Shown: positions 53,501-62,913 of the stretch, one piece after another
Numbering within the stretch: position 1 is the first letter of the stretch
Layout: each line of letters begins with the position of its first letter
Source: MWDV01 sp002070715
Lineage (GTDB): Bacteria; Verrucomicrobiota; Verrucomicrobiia; Limisphaerales; MWDV01
Assembly (NCBI GenBank): GCA_035411585.1
Contig: DAONTI010000006.1
Location: 74,872-138,871, forward strand
DNA length: 64,000 nucleotides
Direction: 5' to 3'
The notes under the pieces: generated by a model
Seen by the model: the letters and a program-made list of their open reading frames with translations, nothing else
Told to the model about the DNA's origin: nothing
The model's database searches: none
Position numbers and translations under genes: made by a program

Positions 53501-54375
53501 GCGGTGGAGATGCGGTGTTCCAGTTCGCTGAGTTGTCCGCGCAACGCGGCAATTTCGCTTTCGCTCTGCGCCACGCGATGGTTCGCCGCCTCGATTTCCT
53601 CCCGCAACTGTTCGGCGGCGGATTCCCGCGCGCGGATTTCGCCCTGCCACACGTCGAACTGATGCCGCGCCAGTTGGGTGTCCAAGTGTTGCAGTTCCAC
53701 CTGCAACGCCCGGTACCGGCGCGCCTTGCCGGCCTGGCGTTGCAGCGAGCCGATCTGTCGTTTGACCTCGCGGACGAGATCGCTGATGCGCAAAAGATTT
53801 TGTTCCGTGGATTCCAGTTTGCGCAGGCTCTCGCGTTTTTGGGCTTTGAACTTGGTGATGCCGGCGGCCTCTTCAAAAACCAGCCGCCGGTCCTCGGGTT
53901 TGCTGGACAAAAGCTGGGTGATGTTGCCCTGCGCCATGATGCTGTAGCTGGTGCGCCCCACCCCCGTGCCCATGAACAACTGCTGGATGTCCCGCAACCG
54001 GCACGGCACCCGGTTGATGAAATACTCGCTGCCGCCATCCCGGAACACCCGGCGGGTCAAAGTGACTTCGTGGTAGGGAATCTCCACCCCGGCCGCCCGC
54101 AGATGCTCGGCATCCATCCCGCCCAGGGTGAGGGACACCTCCGCCATCCCCAACGGTTTGCGGCCGTCGGCGCCCTTAAAAATCACATCCGCCATTTCCG
54201 CGCCGCGCAACGCTTTGGCCGATTGCTCGCCCAACACCCAACGAACGGCATCCGACACGTTGGATTTGCCGCAACCATTGGGGCCGACGATGGCCGAAAC
54301 ACCGCGTTGAAAATTGAGCGTCGTTTTATCGCAAAACGACTTGAACCCCAGCAGGGTCAGATTTTTCAGATACAT
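50566..54375 (-). CDS. smc: chromosome segregation protein SMC
   Basis: 1269 residues (usual 1150-1200). Walker A GPNGCGKSN near residue 31, signature SLLSGGEQTMTAVALLFSIY and Walker B VLDELDASLDESN near the C-terminus. Two long coiled coils flank the hinge (~500-660, with SKAGRASVAALALEY). The C-terminal ~60 residues are an extra Ser/Ala tail. SMC with ScpAB compacts and separates chromosomes; scpA/scpB are not in this window. Start MYLKNLTLLGFKSF is the standard one. Confidence 0.96.
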   Translation of the reverse strand: MYLKNLTLLGFKSFCDKTTLNFQRGVSAIVGPNGCGKSNVSDAVRWVLGEQSAKALRGAEMADVIFKGADGRKPLGMAEVSLTLGGMDAEHLRAAGVEIPYHEVTLTRRVFRDGGSEYFINRVPCRLRDIQQLFMGTGVGRTSYSIMAQGNITQLLSSKPEDRRLVFEEAAGITKFKAQKRESLRKLESTEQNLLRISDLVREVKRQIGSLQRQAGKARRYRALQVELQHLDTQLARHQFDVWQGEIRARESAAEQLREEIEAANHRVAQSESEIAALRGQLSELEHRISTAQQRGLELKAESERHESRIQFNEERLQELAAQNEKAFADIAQAEERRHVAAEELAAVQQRLAAAESARQRQQETLATREAALREIEAALRRDQETLRQAQADAFAAAQDLARIRNEITALDLQKQGNVVRLEKLSAEKIQLEEERVRLEARLQEFAAQVETEKLNAQTKRGSVEQRQQRLREVQTALQEAAATQDGYLQAQAEKRSRLGVLEQLETAHEGFDAGALAALRQSRAVLGSLADRIRVTDPYVIAIENALGHHLQLVLTEQPESAQQILADLTASKAGRASVAALALEYRDDKQLAFEGDMSPGALAAGAQRGLAPGEIVPALKIVQTDPSVDKLVKSLLGRTFIAADLATATAQMQNGHAGCDFVTLNGDLLSRHGVYTGGYLNGHGHSQAPSSILGRKNQIATLQAELAELREQVAAASRSRGALLSEQTELQASLQTAQTELREQEVAIATREGEFNALEHSLQLLHQKIETVVYEIQSLAAQEQAGQEKRAALAAHAGEFELREQTRQQEVTRLTAQLEQLRFQRDEATAAVTESKVALATEQQLSAAAQQQHNALTQRIRELAQMVEQRQGEISGMVARKAQAESEIEASRRAMDHLGQDRHAVNEQIAGLQAAKQEQDADLAARDEALRGQRERLTAVREQRGALEVELAQKQMAVQNLRERIAQKYHLRLDDIRSECITITYADEGPARVQVLSPEEMAAAGAATDWDAVAAQVEALQRRLEEMGPVNLVAIEEYEATEQRYQFLSRQHEDLVQAKAQLLEVINRINTQTREMFLETFERIRLNFQAMFVEVFSGGKADLRLVDENDVLESGIEIVARPPGKQLQSISLLSGGEQTMTAVALLFSIYQVKPSPFCVLDELDASLDESNVNRFVRILQRFLEHSQFIIITHNKRTIGMADVLYGVTMEERGVSKIVSVKFRKADETAPEQSPVSEPSAAAVIVAGGGDSPLKREEVLEMALPGTN

Positions 54376-54801
54376 GTTCTTGGCTCAAAGCAATCAAACA
54401 TCCCGGGCCGAGTAAAGTGGAAAAACCACAATATACAGGGCCTCGGTTATTGCCGGAGCACAAGTAATAGAGGTGAGGAACCGAAATCGAATTGTGCCCT
54501 CTAACCGTCAAAAACACTCAGACTTCAAGAATTGCCTGTTTTTAATCCATCGGGAGGAAAATTTCCAGTAAAAAATTGCGTAAATGCACCCAAATTTTTC
54601 ACGCGGATTGACCCGGTTTATCGCGCGGTAAAGCAGTGGAGCGGCTCCTTTTCCCGAAATCAGATGCGCGCATAAAAACGAGTGGCAATGGCCCGCCTCC
54701 CCCGGGCTTCAGCGGGCGGAAGCGACGGGGTTGCGCCTACCAACCGCAATGGGGATTCGGTTTGCCAAACGTCCGGCACTCTGGCACACCAATCACCCAT
54801 T
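54376..54801. other. divergent intergenic region, ~426 bp
   Basis: Between smc (minus) and the lipoprotein gene (plus). It is richer in A/T than the genes around it; no ORF with start and recognisable product was found. Promoters for both genes are expected here but I see no pair good enough to mark. Confidence 0.6.
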
Positions 54802-56430
54802 ATGCGGATTTGTTGGACCTGTTTTTGGATGGGGAGTCTCGTCGCCCTGCTGTCGGGCGGACTGGGGTGTCGCAAGCCGCCGCCACCGCCGCCGGCGCCC
54901 GCGTTGCTCGCATCTTGGCATTTCGTGGGCGGCGAGGCCGTGAACGCCAGTACCAACGGCGGCACTTTGAAAAGCCTCCTCGCCCTGCCGGAAAGTCAGG
55001 CGCTCCGGGAACAAACTCTCGATAAACTCGCCCTCGCCCCGTTTGCCCATCTCAAATCCCGCTGGGCGTATAGCACCAATGATTGCGGCGAACTGCTGCG
55101 TCCGCTCTTCGCCGATCTCCTGTCCGCTGAGTCTTACTTCGAGATGCGGGGATTGTCCAATCAACCGCCGGAGTGGACCTTGGCGGTCCGGCTGCCAGCG
55201 GCGGCGGCGGAACGGTGGCTCACGAATCTGGAAACGACCGTGCAGACGTGGACCCAGATTTCTCCCACCAACATCACGGGGCCCGGCTACTCGGGGTGGC
55301 GGCTGAAGAAACATCATTCCCCTGATCTGCTCGGGGTGGTACTGGCTCAAGACTGGGTGTTGGTCGGCGCGGGCACCGGCGAGGCCCTGGACTTGCAGGC
55401 CGAGTTTGCCCGGCGCATTCATGACACCGGTCGCCCAGTGGCCGTCGAAACCAACCATTGGTTGACCGCCATGGTGGACTGGCCGCGGCTGCCGGCGCTC
55501 CCCTTCTGGCTGGCGGCGCTCCGGCTGCCGCAAACCACCCTCACTGTCGCGGCGCGGGATGAAAACCTGCAAACGCGCATGGAACTGCAATTCTCCCAGC
55601 CGCACCATTGGCAATCCGAAACCTGGCAACTGCCCACCAACACCATTCGCGAACCGGTGGTCAGTTTTGCCGCGCTGCAAGGATTCGGCCCCCGGCTGCA
55701 GCCTTACCTCCAGGCGCTGGGTCTGGAATTGGGCCTCACCCCCAATCAACTCTGCACTTGGGCTTTGGCGGAAATTCCGTTCCAAACTTTTCTGGCCATC
55801 CCGCACGCTGACGCCACCAACGCCATGGAACGGCTGGCCCAACAGTTGCCCCCGCTTTTCAATACCAACACCCAGGGTTTGGCGCTGGGCACCTGGCGGG
55901 CCACCACCAACGGACAGGCAATCATTTGGGAAGGCATGCCGTTCTTTGGCGGCTTCCTGCGTCCGGCTTACGAAGAGGCGGAACAAGGTTTCCTGCTGGG
56001 CGGCCTCTTCCCCAACACACCGCGCAAAGTGCCGCCGCCGCCGGAGTTGTTCGCCCAGGTGCTCGGCCACACCAATCTGGTTTATTACGACTGGGAAATC
56101 GGCGCGGAACGATTGATCGCCTGGCGGAACATGGCGCAACTGGCCCTGCTGCTGGCGGATAAACCGCAACTCCGCCCGGATTCCGCCGGCGCCAAGTGGA
56201 TCGAAGCCGTGGCGCCCCGGATCGGCAATATCGGCACCACGCTGACCGTCACCGGTCCCGACCGCATGACCTGGGTGCGCCAGTCGCCTTACGGATTCAC
56301 CAGTGTCGAGACGATTTTGCTGGTCAATTGGCTGGAATCGGTGACCTTTCCCTGGGGTTACGAATTGCCGGCGCCCCCTCCGCCCAAGCGGAAGACCACG
56401 GCGCCGCCCCCATCAGCAACCAAACCTTGA
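54802..56430 (+). CDS. large lipoprotein of unknown function
   Basis: 542 residues from ATG 54802. The start MRICWTCFWMGSLVALLSGG with Cys in GLGCRKPPPPPP is a lipoprotein-like signal, then a Pro-rich linker. The mature protein is a beta/alpha mixture with repeated PPEWTLAVRLPAAAAERWL- and LTVAARDENLQTRMEL-type segments resembling the large exported protein at 1837. No catalytic motif is recognised. Its stop is 4 bp before the pdxJ start, so they may be cotranscribed. Confidence 0.82.
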   Translation: MRICWTCFWMGSLVALLSGGLGCRKPPPPPPAPALLASWHFVGGEAVNASTNGGTLKSLLALPESQALREQTLDKLALAPFAHLKSRWAYSTNDCGELLRPLFADLLSAESYFEMRGLSNQPPEWTLAVRLPAAAAERWLTNLETTVQTWTQISPTNITGPGYSGWRLKKHHSPDLLGVVLAQDWVLVGAGTGEALDLQAEFARRIHDTGRPVAVETNHWLTAMVDWPRLPALPFWLAALRLPQTTLTVAARDENLQTRMELQFSQPHHWQSETWQLPTNTIREPVVSFAALQGFGPRLQPYLQALGLELGLTPNQLCTWALAEIPFQTFLAIPHADATNAMERLAQQLPPLFNTNTQGLALGTWRATTNGQAIIWEGMPFFGGFLRPAYEEAEQGFLLGGLFPNTPRKVPPPPELFAQVLGHTNLVYYDWEIGAERLIAWRNMAQLALLLADKPQLRPDSAGAKWIEAVAPRIGNIGTTLTVTGPDRMTWVRQSPYGFTSVETILLVNWLESVTFPWGYELPAPPPPKRKTTAPPPSATKP

Positions 56431-56434
56431 GCTT

Positions 56435-57175
56435 ATGTTGAAACTGGGTGTCAACATTGACCACGTCGCCACCGTGCGGGAAGCGCGTTATCGCGGGCGC
56501 AACCGCGGCGAACCGGATCCCATCGCCGCCGCGCAGATCTGCGAAGCGGCCGGCGCGCACGGCATCACCTGTCACCTGCGCGAAGATCGCCGCCACATCC
56601 TGGACCGCGACGTCCAAGCGCTGCGGGCCGTGATCAAAACCCGGCTGAACCTGGAAATGGCGAACACGCCGGAGATCATCGGCATCGCCCTCAAGCTCAA
56701 GCCGGACATTGTCTGTCTCGTGCCGGAGCGGCCGCAGGAAATCACCACCGAAGGCGGGTTGGACGTGTTAACCCATCGCGCCGCGGTGCGCGAGACGCGC
56801 AAACGCATGAACGACACCGGCATTGACGTGAGCCTGTTCATCGCGCCGGACGCCGCCCAGGTGGATGCCGCGGCCCAGACGGGAGCGCAGTTTATTGAAC
56901 TGCACACCGGCACGTTTGCGGAAACCTACGCTGACGAACGCCGCCGCGAGGTTGAACTGGCCCGGCTGGTTTCCGCCGCGCATCAGGCGCACGGCCTCGG
57001 CCTGCGCGTGAACGCCGGTCACGGTTTGAACTACGAAAACCTCGCCACGCTCTTGCAAGTGCCCCACTTGGTCGAATTAAACATCGGCCACAGCATCATC
57101 AGCCGCGCGGTGTTTGCGGGATTGGAAACCGCCGTGCGCCAGATGCTCGCGCTCATGCGCGACTATTCCGGGTGA
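56435..57175 (+). CDS. pdxJ: pyridoxine 5'-phosphate synthase
   Basis: 246 residues, TIM barrel. Ring-closes 1-deoxy-xylulose-5-phosphate and 3-amino-2-oxopropyl phosphate. Motifs: LGVNIDHVATVREARY, HLREDRRHILDRDV, EMANTPEIIGIALKLKPD, CLVPERPQEITTEGGLDV, and NAGHGLNYENL at the phosphate site. Immediately followed by acpS, a common pairing. Confidence 0.97.
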   Translation: MLKLGVNIDHVATVREARYRGRNRGEPDPIAAAQICEAAGAHGITCHLREDRRHILDRDVQALRAVIKTRLNLEMANTPEIIGIALKLKPDIVCLVPERPQEITTEGGLDVLTHRAAVRETRKRMNDTGIDVSLFIAPDAAQVDAAAQTGAQFIELHTGTFAETYADERRREVELARLVSAAHQAHGLGLRVNAGHGLNYENLATLLQVPHLVELNIGHSIISRAVFAGLETAVRQMLALMRDYSG

Positions 57176-57244
57176 ACGAGGCGGCGGCCGATGGGCGTCC
57201 GACTCACCTTGGGTTCGGCGTGATCCCGGCCCCCTGACACATTC

Positions 57245-57631
57245 ATGATTCTTGGCGTTGGCATAGACCTGATCGAAGTCGAACGCATCCAGGCGAGTTA
57301 CGAGCGCTTCGGCGAACGATTTCTGCATCGTATTCTGCATCCAGCGGAAATCGCCTACTGTCTCACCCACAAAAAACCGGCGCCGTTTTTGGCCGCGCGT
57401 TTCGCCGCCAAGGAAGCCATCTCCAAAGCCTTCGGCACCGGCATCGGCGCGCAACTCGGCTGGCTGGACATGGAGGTGGGCCGGCGGGCGAGCGGCGAGC
57501 CTTTTGTCGTGTTACACGGGAACGGATTGAAATTACTGGAAGCCCGCCAGGCGCACACGGTGTTGCTGAGCCTGAGCCACACGCAAGCGCACGCCACCGC
57601 GGTGGCAATCCTCAAAGGCCGCCAATCGTAA
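57245..57631 (+). CDS. acpS: holo-[acyl-carrier-protein] synthase
   Basis: 128 residues. Transfers phosphopantetheine to ACP. Motifs: GVGIDLIEVERIQ, and AARFAAKEAISKAFGTGI with the metal-binding Glu, then LSLSHTQAHATAVAIL. 69 bp after pdxJ. 57632-57784 has no gene. Confidence 0.96.
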   Translation: MILGVGIDLIEVERIQASYERFGERFLHRILHPAEIAYCLTHKKPAPFLAARFAAKEAISKAFGTGIGAQLGWLDMEVGRRASGEPFVVLHGNGLKLLEARQAHTVLLSLSHTQAHATAVAILKGRQS

Positions 57632-57784
57632 CTCTGTTTTCCGGCCACCGCGCCAGCCCTCTTACGCACCAGCCATCCACGCAGTGCGGAGTGCGGGATT
57701 GAGGAAAAAACCGCAGAGACGCAGAGAGGTGGAAGCGAGGCATGATACGCCGATGGCCCGCCCGGCTCTTCCACTCCCCACGCA

Positions 57785-59230
57785 TCAGTCATCGGTGACG
57801 ACGCGACCTGGCTCGCGCAACCCGCGCCCGACGCGTTTGGTGAGCGTGTCGCCCAAATCGTCGCGCGCGGCTTCAGCCAGTGCGAGCAGACGCTCCACGA
57901 TTTCCGGATGGCGGGTGGCGACGTTCGTCGTTTCCCCAATGTTACTTTGCAGATCGTAGAGTTCCGGAGTGGTGACTCTGGCCTGTGTGTATTTCGCGGG
58001 GATTCCGTCCCGCCCACCGGGTCGGCCCGCCAGCGTGCGGAACGCGTGCGGCAATTGCAGTTTCCACCGGCCGTCGCCGCTCACCACCGCCTCCAACTGG
58101 CCCTGGTGATAGTAGTAAAAGTAGGCGGCGTGCGGATTGGTCGCGCCTTTCTTGCCGGCCAGCAGCGACCAGACATCCAAGCCGTCAATCTTGTGTGCCG
58201 GCGGCTGCGTGCCAACCAAGTTGGCGATGGTGGGCAACAGATCAATGTTCATGAACATGGCGTCACTGGTTTTGCCCCGGGGCAGTTTTCCCGGCCACCG
58301 CATGATGCACGGCACGCGGGTGCCGCCTTCCCAGTTCGTTCCCTTGCCTTCGCGCAACGGCCCCGGGGAACCGGCGTGGTTGCCGTAACTGAGCCATGGA
58401 CCGTTATCGCTGGCAAAAATCACCAGCGTATCCTTTTCCAAGCCGCAGCGTTTCAAGGTTTTCATCACCTCGCCCACGCTCCAGTCAATCTCCATGATCA
58501 CGTCACCGTAAAGGCCCTGCTTCGATTTGCCCTTGAACTTGTCGCTCACAAACAACGGCACGTGCGGCATGGAGTGCGCGAGGTAAAAGAAAAACGGCCG
58601 CGCCCGGTGGCGTTCGATGAAGCGCACCGCGCGTTCCGTGTACCAGGTGGTGAGCTGGGTTTGATCGGCGGGCGTGACTTCCCGGCGAATCACTTGATCC
58701 CCTTCAATCAGCGGCAGGGGCGGATAAGCACCCGGACGCGCTTCCGGATGATACGGCCACATGTCGTTGGAATAGGGCAGCCCGAAGTATTCATCGAATC
58801 CGTGATGCACGGGTAGAAACGGTTGCGGCCGGCCCAGATGCCATTTGCCCGCCATGCCCGTCGCGTAGTCCTTTTGTTTGAGCAACTCGGCGAGGGTCAT
58901 CTCGCTGGCATTGAGCCCGTGTTTGGCGTTCGGGCCCAGCGCCCCGTGAATGCCGATCCGGCTGGGGTAACACCCGGTCAGCAACGCCGCGCGGGACGCC
59001 GAGCAGACCGGTTGCGCCGCGTGGAAGTTGGTGAACTTGACCCCTTGCCGCGCCAAGCGGTCGAGGTTGGGTGTCCGGAAGCCGCGCGCGCCGAACACGC
59101 CGACGTCGGCGTACCCCTGGTCATCGGTGTAGATGATGATGATATTGGGCGGACGCGGGACCGCGCCCTTGACCGCCCCGGGCAGGGCCAGGCTGAGCAA
59201 CAGCCATAAACGGAAGACGAGCGCTTTCAT
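57785..59230 (-). CDS. exported sulfatase (arylsulfatase type)
   Basis: 481 residues from ATG 59230. Signal peptide ~1-23. Metal site TDDQGYADVG near 35-43; the nucleophile motif is PVCSASRAALLTG with Cys76 and Arg80 (C-x-A-x-R), so it needs conversion of Cys to formylglycine. Further GKWHLG, HVPLFVSDKF, and DNGPWLSYGNHAG segments match type I sulfatases. It probably removes sulfate from exported polysaccharides. The SUMF1 protein at 48849 lacks a catalytic Cys and is not a clear partner. Confidence 0.93.
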   Translation of the reverse strand: MKALVFRLWLLLSLALPGAVKGAVPRPPNIIIIYTDDQGYADVGVFGARGFRTPNLDRLARQGVKFTNFHAAQPVCSASRAALLTGCYPSRIGIHGALGPNAKHGLNASEMTLAELLKQKDYATGMAGKWHLGRPQPFLPVHHGFDEYFGLPYSNDMWPYHPEARPGAYPPLPLIEGDQVIRREVTPADQTQLTTWYTERAVRFIERHRARPFFFYLAHSMPHVPLFVSDKFKGKSKQGLYGDVIMEIDWSVGEVMKTLKRCGLEKDTLVIFASDNGPWLSYGNHAGSPGPLREGKGTNWEGGTRVPCIMRWPGKLPRGKTSDAMFMNIDLLPTIANLVGTQPPAHKIDGLDVWSLLAGKKGATNPHAAYFYYYHQGQLEAVVSGDGRWKLQLPHAFRTLAGRPGGRDGIPAKYTQARVTTPELYDLQSNIGETTNVATRHPEIVERLLALAEAARDDLGDTLTKRVGRGLREPGRVVTDD

Positions 59231-59338
59231 CAGACGGGATATTGTCGGGGACCGGCGCTTCCGCGCACCAAAAATCCGCGTTCCCCCCGCCGCCGGGGCA
59301 TCCAAGGCCGCCCGCGCCACCCGCCGGAAAAATCGTGG

Positions 59339-59366
59339 TTGACATTTTACCGGCGGGGTTTATAAG
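59339..59366 (+). promoter_or_regulatory. sigma70-type promoter upstream of the beta-helix gene
   Basis: TTGACA (59339-59344), 16 bp, TATAAG (59361-59366). About 110 bp before the ATG at 59478. Good -35 and -10; the spacing is 1 bp short of ideal. Confidence 0.65.
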
Positions 59367-59477
59367 CGAAATGTATATCGTCGCGACGGCGGTGCCGCGG
59401 GGGAAAACGAAACGCCCGCAGCGCCTCCGATCGCCGTGAAAAACCCGGCGGCAACCATGCAATCAAACCAGCATTCC

Positions 59478-59912
59478 ATGAAATCACTCCCTCTTCTGTG
59501 TCTGGGCGGCCTGCTTTTGGCGGGTGCGCATTCCACCCCGGCTGTGGACCGGTATGTGTCGCCGGCCGGCGCGCATGTGCCTCCCTTTACCACATGGGCC
59601 ACGGCGGCGACAAATATTCAAGCCGCAGTGGATGTGGCGTTGAAGGACGACGTGGTGTGGGTAACCAACGGCCTCTACTGCACCGGCGGCCGGGCCGCCG
59701 CGGGCGTTGGCATGACCACCAATCGCGTATGGGTGCAGTTACCGCTGACCGTACGCAGTGTGAATGGGCCGGAGGTCACGATCATTGAAGGCAAAGTGGA
59801 TACGACGTCTCTACACCGGCGGGGGCGTGTATGGCGGCACAGTGACCAACTGTATCATTGCCGGGAACACGGCCGACATCGGCGGCGGGGTGGCGGCGGC
59901 GCAAGTGTTTAA
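59478..59912 (+). CDS. broken beta-helix protein, part 1 (N-terminus)
   Basis: Signal peptide MKSLPLLCLGGLLLAGAHST from ATG 59478. First repeat unit follows: YVSPAGAHVPPFTTWATAAT, then VVWVTNGLYCTGG and VTIIEG. From ~59800 the frame leaves the family pattern (RRGRVWRHSDQ is not native) and the next frame takes over at TGGGVYGGTVTNC. About 40 residues of the standard unit are also absent at the junction. Confidence 0.7.
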   Translation: MKSLPLLCLGGLLLAGAHSTPAVDRYVSPAGAHVPPFTTWATAATNIQAAVDVALKDDVVWVTNGLYCTGGRAAAGVGMTTNRVWVQLPLTVRSVNGPEVTIIEGKVDTTSLHRRGRVWRHSDQLYHCREHGRHRRRGGGGASV

Positions 59913-62900
59913 TTCCGTCATCCGCAGCAACATCGCCACGTTGCGGGGCGGGGGCGCGGCGGAGTGTTCCTCCGCCTACGTGTTGGATACGGTGTTTGCG
60001 CATAACGTGGCCCAGGGCGAGGCCCCCAACGGCGGCGGCGGAGTATTCAATTGTGGAATGGTAGAACGGTGTCGCTTCTTCGGCAATCGCACGCCCGGCA
60101 ACGGCGGGGCCGCTTTGCAGAGTCGTTTGAGGGGTTGTTTTTTGCAGGGCAACGCAGCGGACGGCTCGGGTGGCGCCAGTTGCTCCAACACCTTGGTCAG
60201 TTGTACGCTGCGGGACAATGGCGGCGCGACGGCGTCCTTCGGCGACTTCCTGCAAAGTTGCATCATCTGGGACAATCAGCCTGGCAACGTGGCGGCGCTC
60301 CGGCACGCTATGTTCACTTGCTCCGAGCCCCTCCTGCCGGGGACGGGAAATCTGGATCTTCCGCCCCTGCTGGCGGCGGACGGATTTCACCTGACCCCCC
60401 TCTCGCCGTGTCGCGGCGCCTCGGCGAGATCCGTAGTGGCGCCCTTCGACATTGACGGGAGGCGCTGGGACGACCCCCCCTCCATCGGCTGCGCCGAATA
60501 TCAAGCGGGCGACTGGCCGCTGCCGCCGCCGTCAATCCAAGCCCGGCGCCAGCCGCAGTTGACCCTGCAACTCCGCGCGGTGGACACCGGAGCGTTGGCC
60601 GTAAATCGTTGGTGGTGCAAGGACGGGACTCCGCTGGTGGATGATGACAAATTCGACGGCACGGAAACGGCCGAGTTGATCATCCGCAACTTTTCGATGA
60701 GCGACATCGCCGCGTACACCTATGTTCTGAGCAACGCCACCGGCGTGAGCACCAGCCAGCCCGCCCGGATTCTTTTCGTGGACGCGGCCAATCCCGCCCC
60801 GGTGTTTCCCTACACCAATTGGACCACGGCGGCGCAGGTCATCCAAGATGCCGTGGATGCCGCGACCACGGGCAGCCTGATTCTGGTCACCAACGGCATT
60901 TACGCCTCGGGCGGCCGCCCGGTCGTGGGCGGGTTGACCAACCGGGTGATGCTGGACAAACCCATGACCCTGTTCGCCGTGAACGGAGCGGCGCACACAG
61001 TGATTGAAGGACGGCGGCATCCCGGCACGACCAACGGAACTGCGGCCGTCCGGTGCGCCTGGCTGGGTAACGGCGCCGCGCTGGATGGCTTCACCCTGCG
61101 TCGCGGCGCCACCTTGGCGCTCGGGGACACCAACCACTTGCAGTGCGGCGGCGGCATCTGGTGCGCTTCCACCAATGTCTGGATCACCGATTGTGTGATT
61201 GAGGATAACGCCGCGGCGTCACAGGGGGGTGGCGTGTGGCGCGGCACACTGACCCATACCGTGCTACGTGGCAATCAGGTCCCACAGGAGGGCGGCGGGG
61301 CGGTTTCCAGTGTCTTGCAAGATTGCCACCTCGAACACAACACCGCAGGGTCCGGCGGCGGGGCGGCTTACGCGATCCTCACTGATTGTGTGCTGAACCA
61401 AAACACGAGCAGCGCGCACGGCGGTGGCGGCGGCGCTCTGGCCTCCACCTTGGATCGCTGCGTGCTGACCTATAATGATGCCACGCACGGGGCGGGCGCG
61501 TCTGAAAGCACTCTCACCCGATGCCTGTTGCGCGGCAACCGGGCCAACCACGGAGCGGGCGCGTTTCGCGGCACACTGCATCAATGCCGGCTTGAGGACA
61601 ACCGGGCGTCAGATACCGGCGGCGGCGCTTCGAGCGCCACGCTGGTCAGTTGTGCTTTGGTCGGGAATCGCGGCGCGCGCGGCGGCGGGGCGTGGCGCGG
61701 CACCATGACCAACTGCACCTTGGTTGACTGCCACGGCGGCGGCGCCCAAGCCGCCACGCTTTACAACTGCATCCTGTGGGACAACGCCGGTTACGATTAC
61801 TGGATGGACTGCGCCTTACATTACTCCTGCGCCCGCCCCCGGGCTGCGGGAGAGGGTAACACGGACGCGGATCCCCAATTACTGCCGGATCGCATTCATC
61901 TCGCCAGCACCTCCCCCTGCCGGAACGCCGGCGCTTCCGCCTACCGCGTCGAAACGGACATTGACGGGCAGACGTGGGACGCCCCGCCCTCGCAAGGATG
62001 TGATGAATGGCATCCCGAGCCGGTGACCTTATCGCCGCCCGCATGGCAACCCCGGTCCGGGGCCTCGCCCGGGCTGGTCTGGACGACCCCGGCAGTGGGT
62101 CAGCCGCCGTTTGAATTCCAGTGGCTCCGGGAGGGCGCGCCTCTGGCCGCCTCGCCGCGCCACATCGGCGAACGCAGCGCGACCATGACGATTCAGCCCT
62201 TGATGCCGGACGACGCCGGCCGTTATCAGGTCGTCATCAGCAATGCCTTTGGCGCGATCACCAGCGCCGTGACCCGCCTCGCCATTCACTGCGTGGATGC
62301 CGCGGCGACCGGGGCGGTGCCGCCCTATACCAATTGGGCCACGGCGGCGACGTCATTGCAGGATGCGGTGGATGCCGCCGCTTCCGGCGCGTTGGTGCTG
62401 GCCGCCAACGGGGTGTACGCCCGCGGCGGCCGGGTGGTGGCCGGCGATTTAACCAACCGCGTTGCGTTGATCCGACCAGTGACCTTGTGGGGCATCGGCG
62501 GGCCGGAGCAAACCATCATTGAGGGCGCTTGGGACCCCGTCACCACGAATGGGCCCGGGGCGATCCGGACCGTTTCGCTCGCCAGCGGCGCGGGATTGCG
62601 GGGATTCACCGTGCGCGGCGGCGCCACCCGGAATACGGGCAGTACGATTTTGGAAAAGTCAGGCGGCGGGGTCTGGTGCGAATCCCCCCTCGCCTCGGTT
62701 TCCCACTGTATCATCCGGGACAACCGGGCGGCGGCGGCTCCCGGTCCGGCGAGCTCTATCAATGCACCACTCTGCACAACACGGCGGCGCGCGGCGGCGG
62801 CGCCTACGCGGCCACGCATTACAATTGCATCCTCTGGGCCAACACGGCTCCGCTGCACCCCAACTACGATGCGGCCAAAGTCTACACCTCCTGCACCACA

Positions 62901-62913
62901 CCCGCGACCTTGA
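59764..62913 (+). CDS. broken beta-helix protein, part 2 (units 1-3 middle)
   Basis: 1049 residues in the second frame; native from ~59806 to ~62735. Contains GGGVYGG/SGGASCSN-type beta-helix repeats with many Gly-Gly-Gly turns, two Ig-like domains (~WWCKDGTPLVDD...; FQWLREGAPLAA...), and the second and third units starting VDAANPAPVFPYTNWTTAAQ and VDAAATGAVPPYTNWATAAT. Each unit ends in the VIEG...RGGA...GGGIWC motif. Secreted adhesin or polysaccharide-binding protein; function unknown. Confidence 0.75.
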   Translation: MGRRSRSLKAKWIRRLYTGGGVYGGTVTNCIIAGNTADIGGGVAAAQVFNSVIRSNIATLRGGGAAECSSAYVLDTVFAHNVAQGEAPNGGGGVFNCGMVERCRFFGNRTPGNGGAALQSRLRGCFLQGNAADGSGGASCSNTLVSCTLRDNGGATASFGDFLQSCIIWDNQPGNVAALRHAMFTCSEPLLPGTGNLDLPPLLAADGFHLTPLSPCRGASARSVVAPFDIDGRRWDDPPSIGCAEYQAGDWPLPPPSIQARRQPQLTLQLRAVDTGALAVNRWWCKDGTPLVDDDKFDGTETAELIIRNFSMSDIAAYTYVLSNATGVSTSQPARILFVDAANPAPVFPYTNWTTAAQVIQDAVDAATTGSLILVTNGIYASGGRPVVGGLTNRVMLDKPMTLFAVNGAAHTVIEGRRHPGTTNGTAAVRCAWLGNGAALDGFTLRRGATLALGDTNHLQCGGGIWCASTNVWITDCVIEDNAAASQGGGVWRGTLTHTVLRGNQVPQEGGGAVSSVLQDCHLEHNTAGSGGGAAYAILTDCVLNQNTSSAHGGGGGALASTLDRCVLTYNDATHGAGASESTLTRCLLRGNRANHGAGAFRGTLHQCRLEDNRASDTGGGASSATLVSCALVGNRGARGGGAWRGTMTNCTLVDCHGGGAQAATLYNCILWDNAGYDYWMDCALHYSCARPRAAGEGNTDADPQLLPDRIHLASTSPCRNAGASAYRVETDIDGQTWDAPPSQGCDEWHPEPVTLSPPAWQPRSGASPGLVWTTPAVGQPPFEFQWLREGAPLAASPRHIGERSATMTIQPLMPDDAGRYQVVISNAFGAITSAVTRLAIHCVDAAATGAVPPYTNWATAATSLQDAVDAAASGALVLAANGVYARGGRVVAGDLTNRVALIRPVTLWGIGGPEQTIIEGAWDPVTTNGPGAIRTVSLASGAGLRGFTVRGGATRNTGSTILEKSGGGVWCESPLASVSHCIIRDNRAAAAPGPASSINAPLCTTRRRAAAAPTRPRITIASSGPTRLRCTPTTMRPKSTPPAPHPRP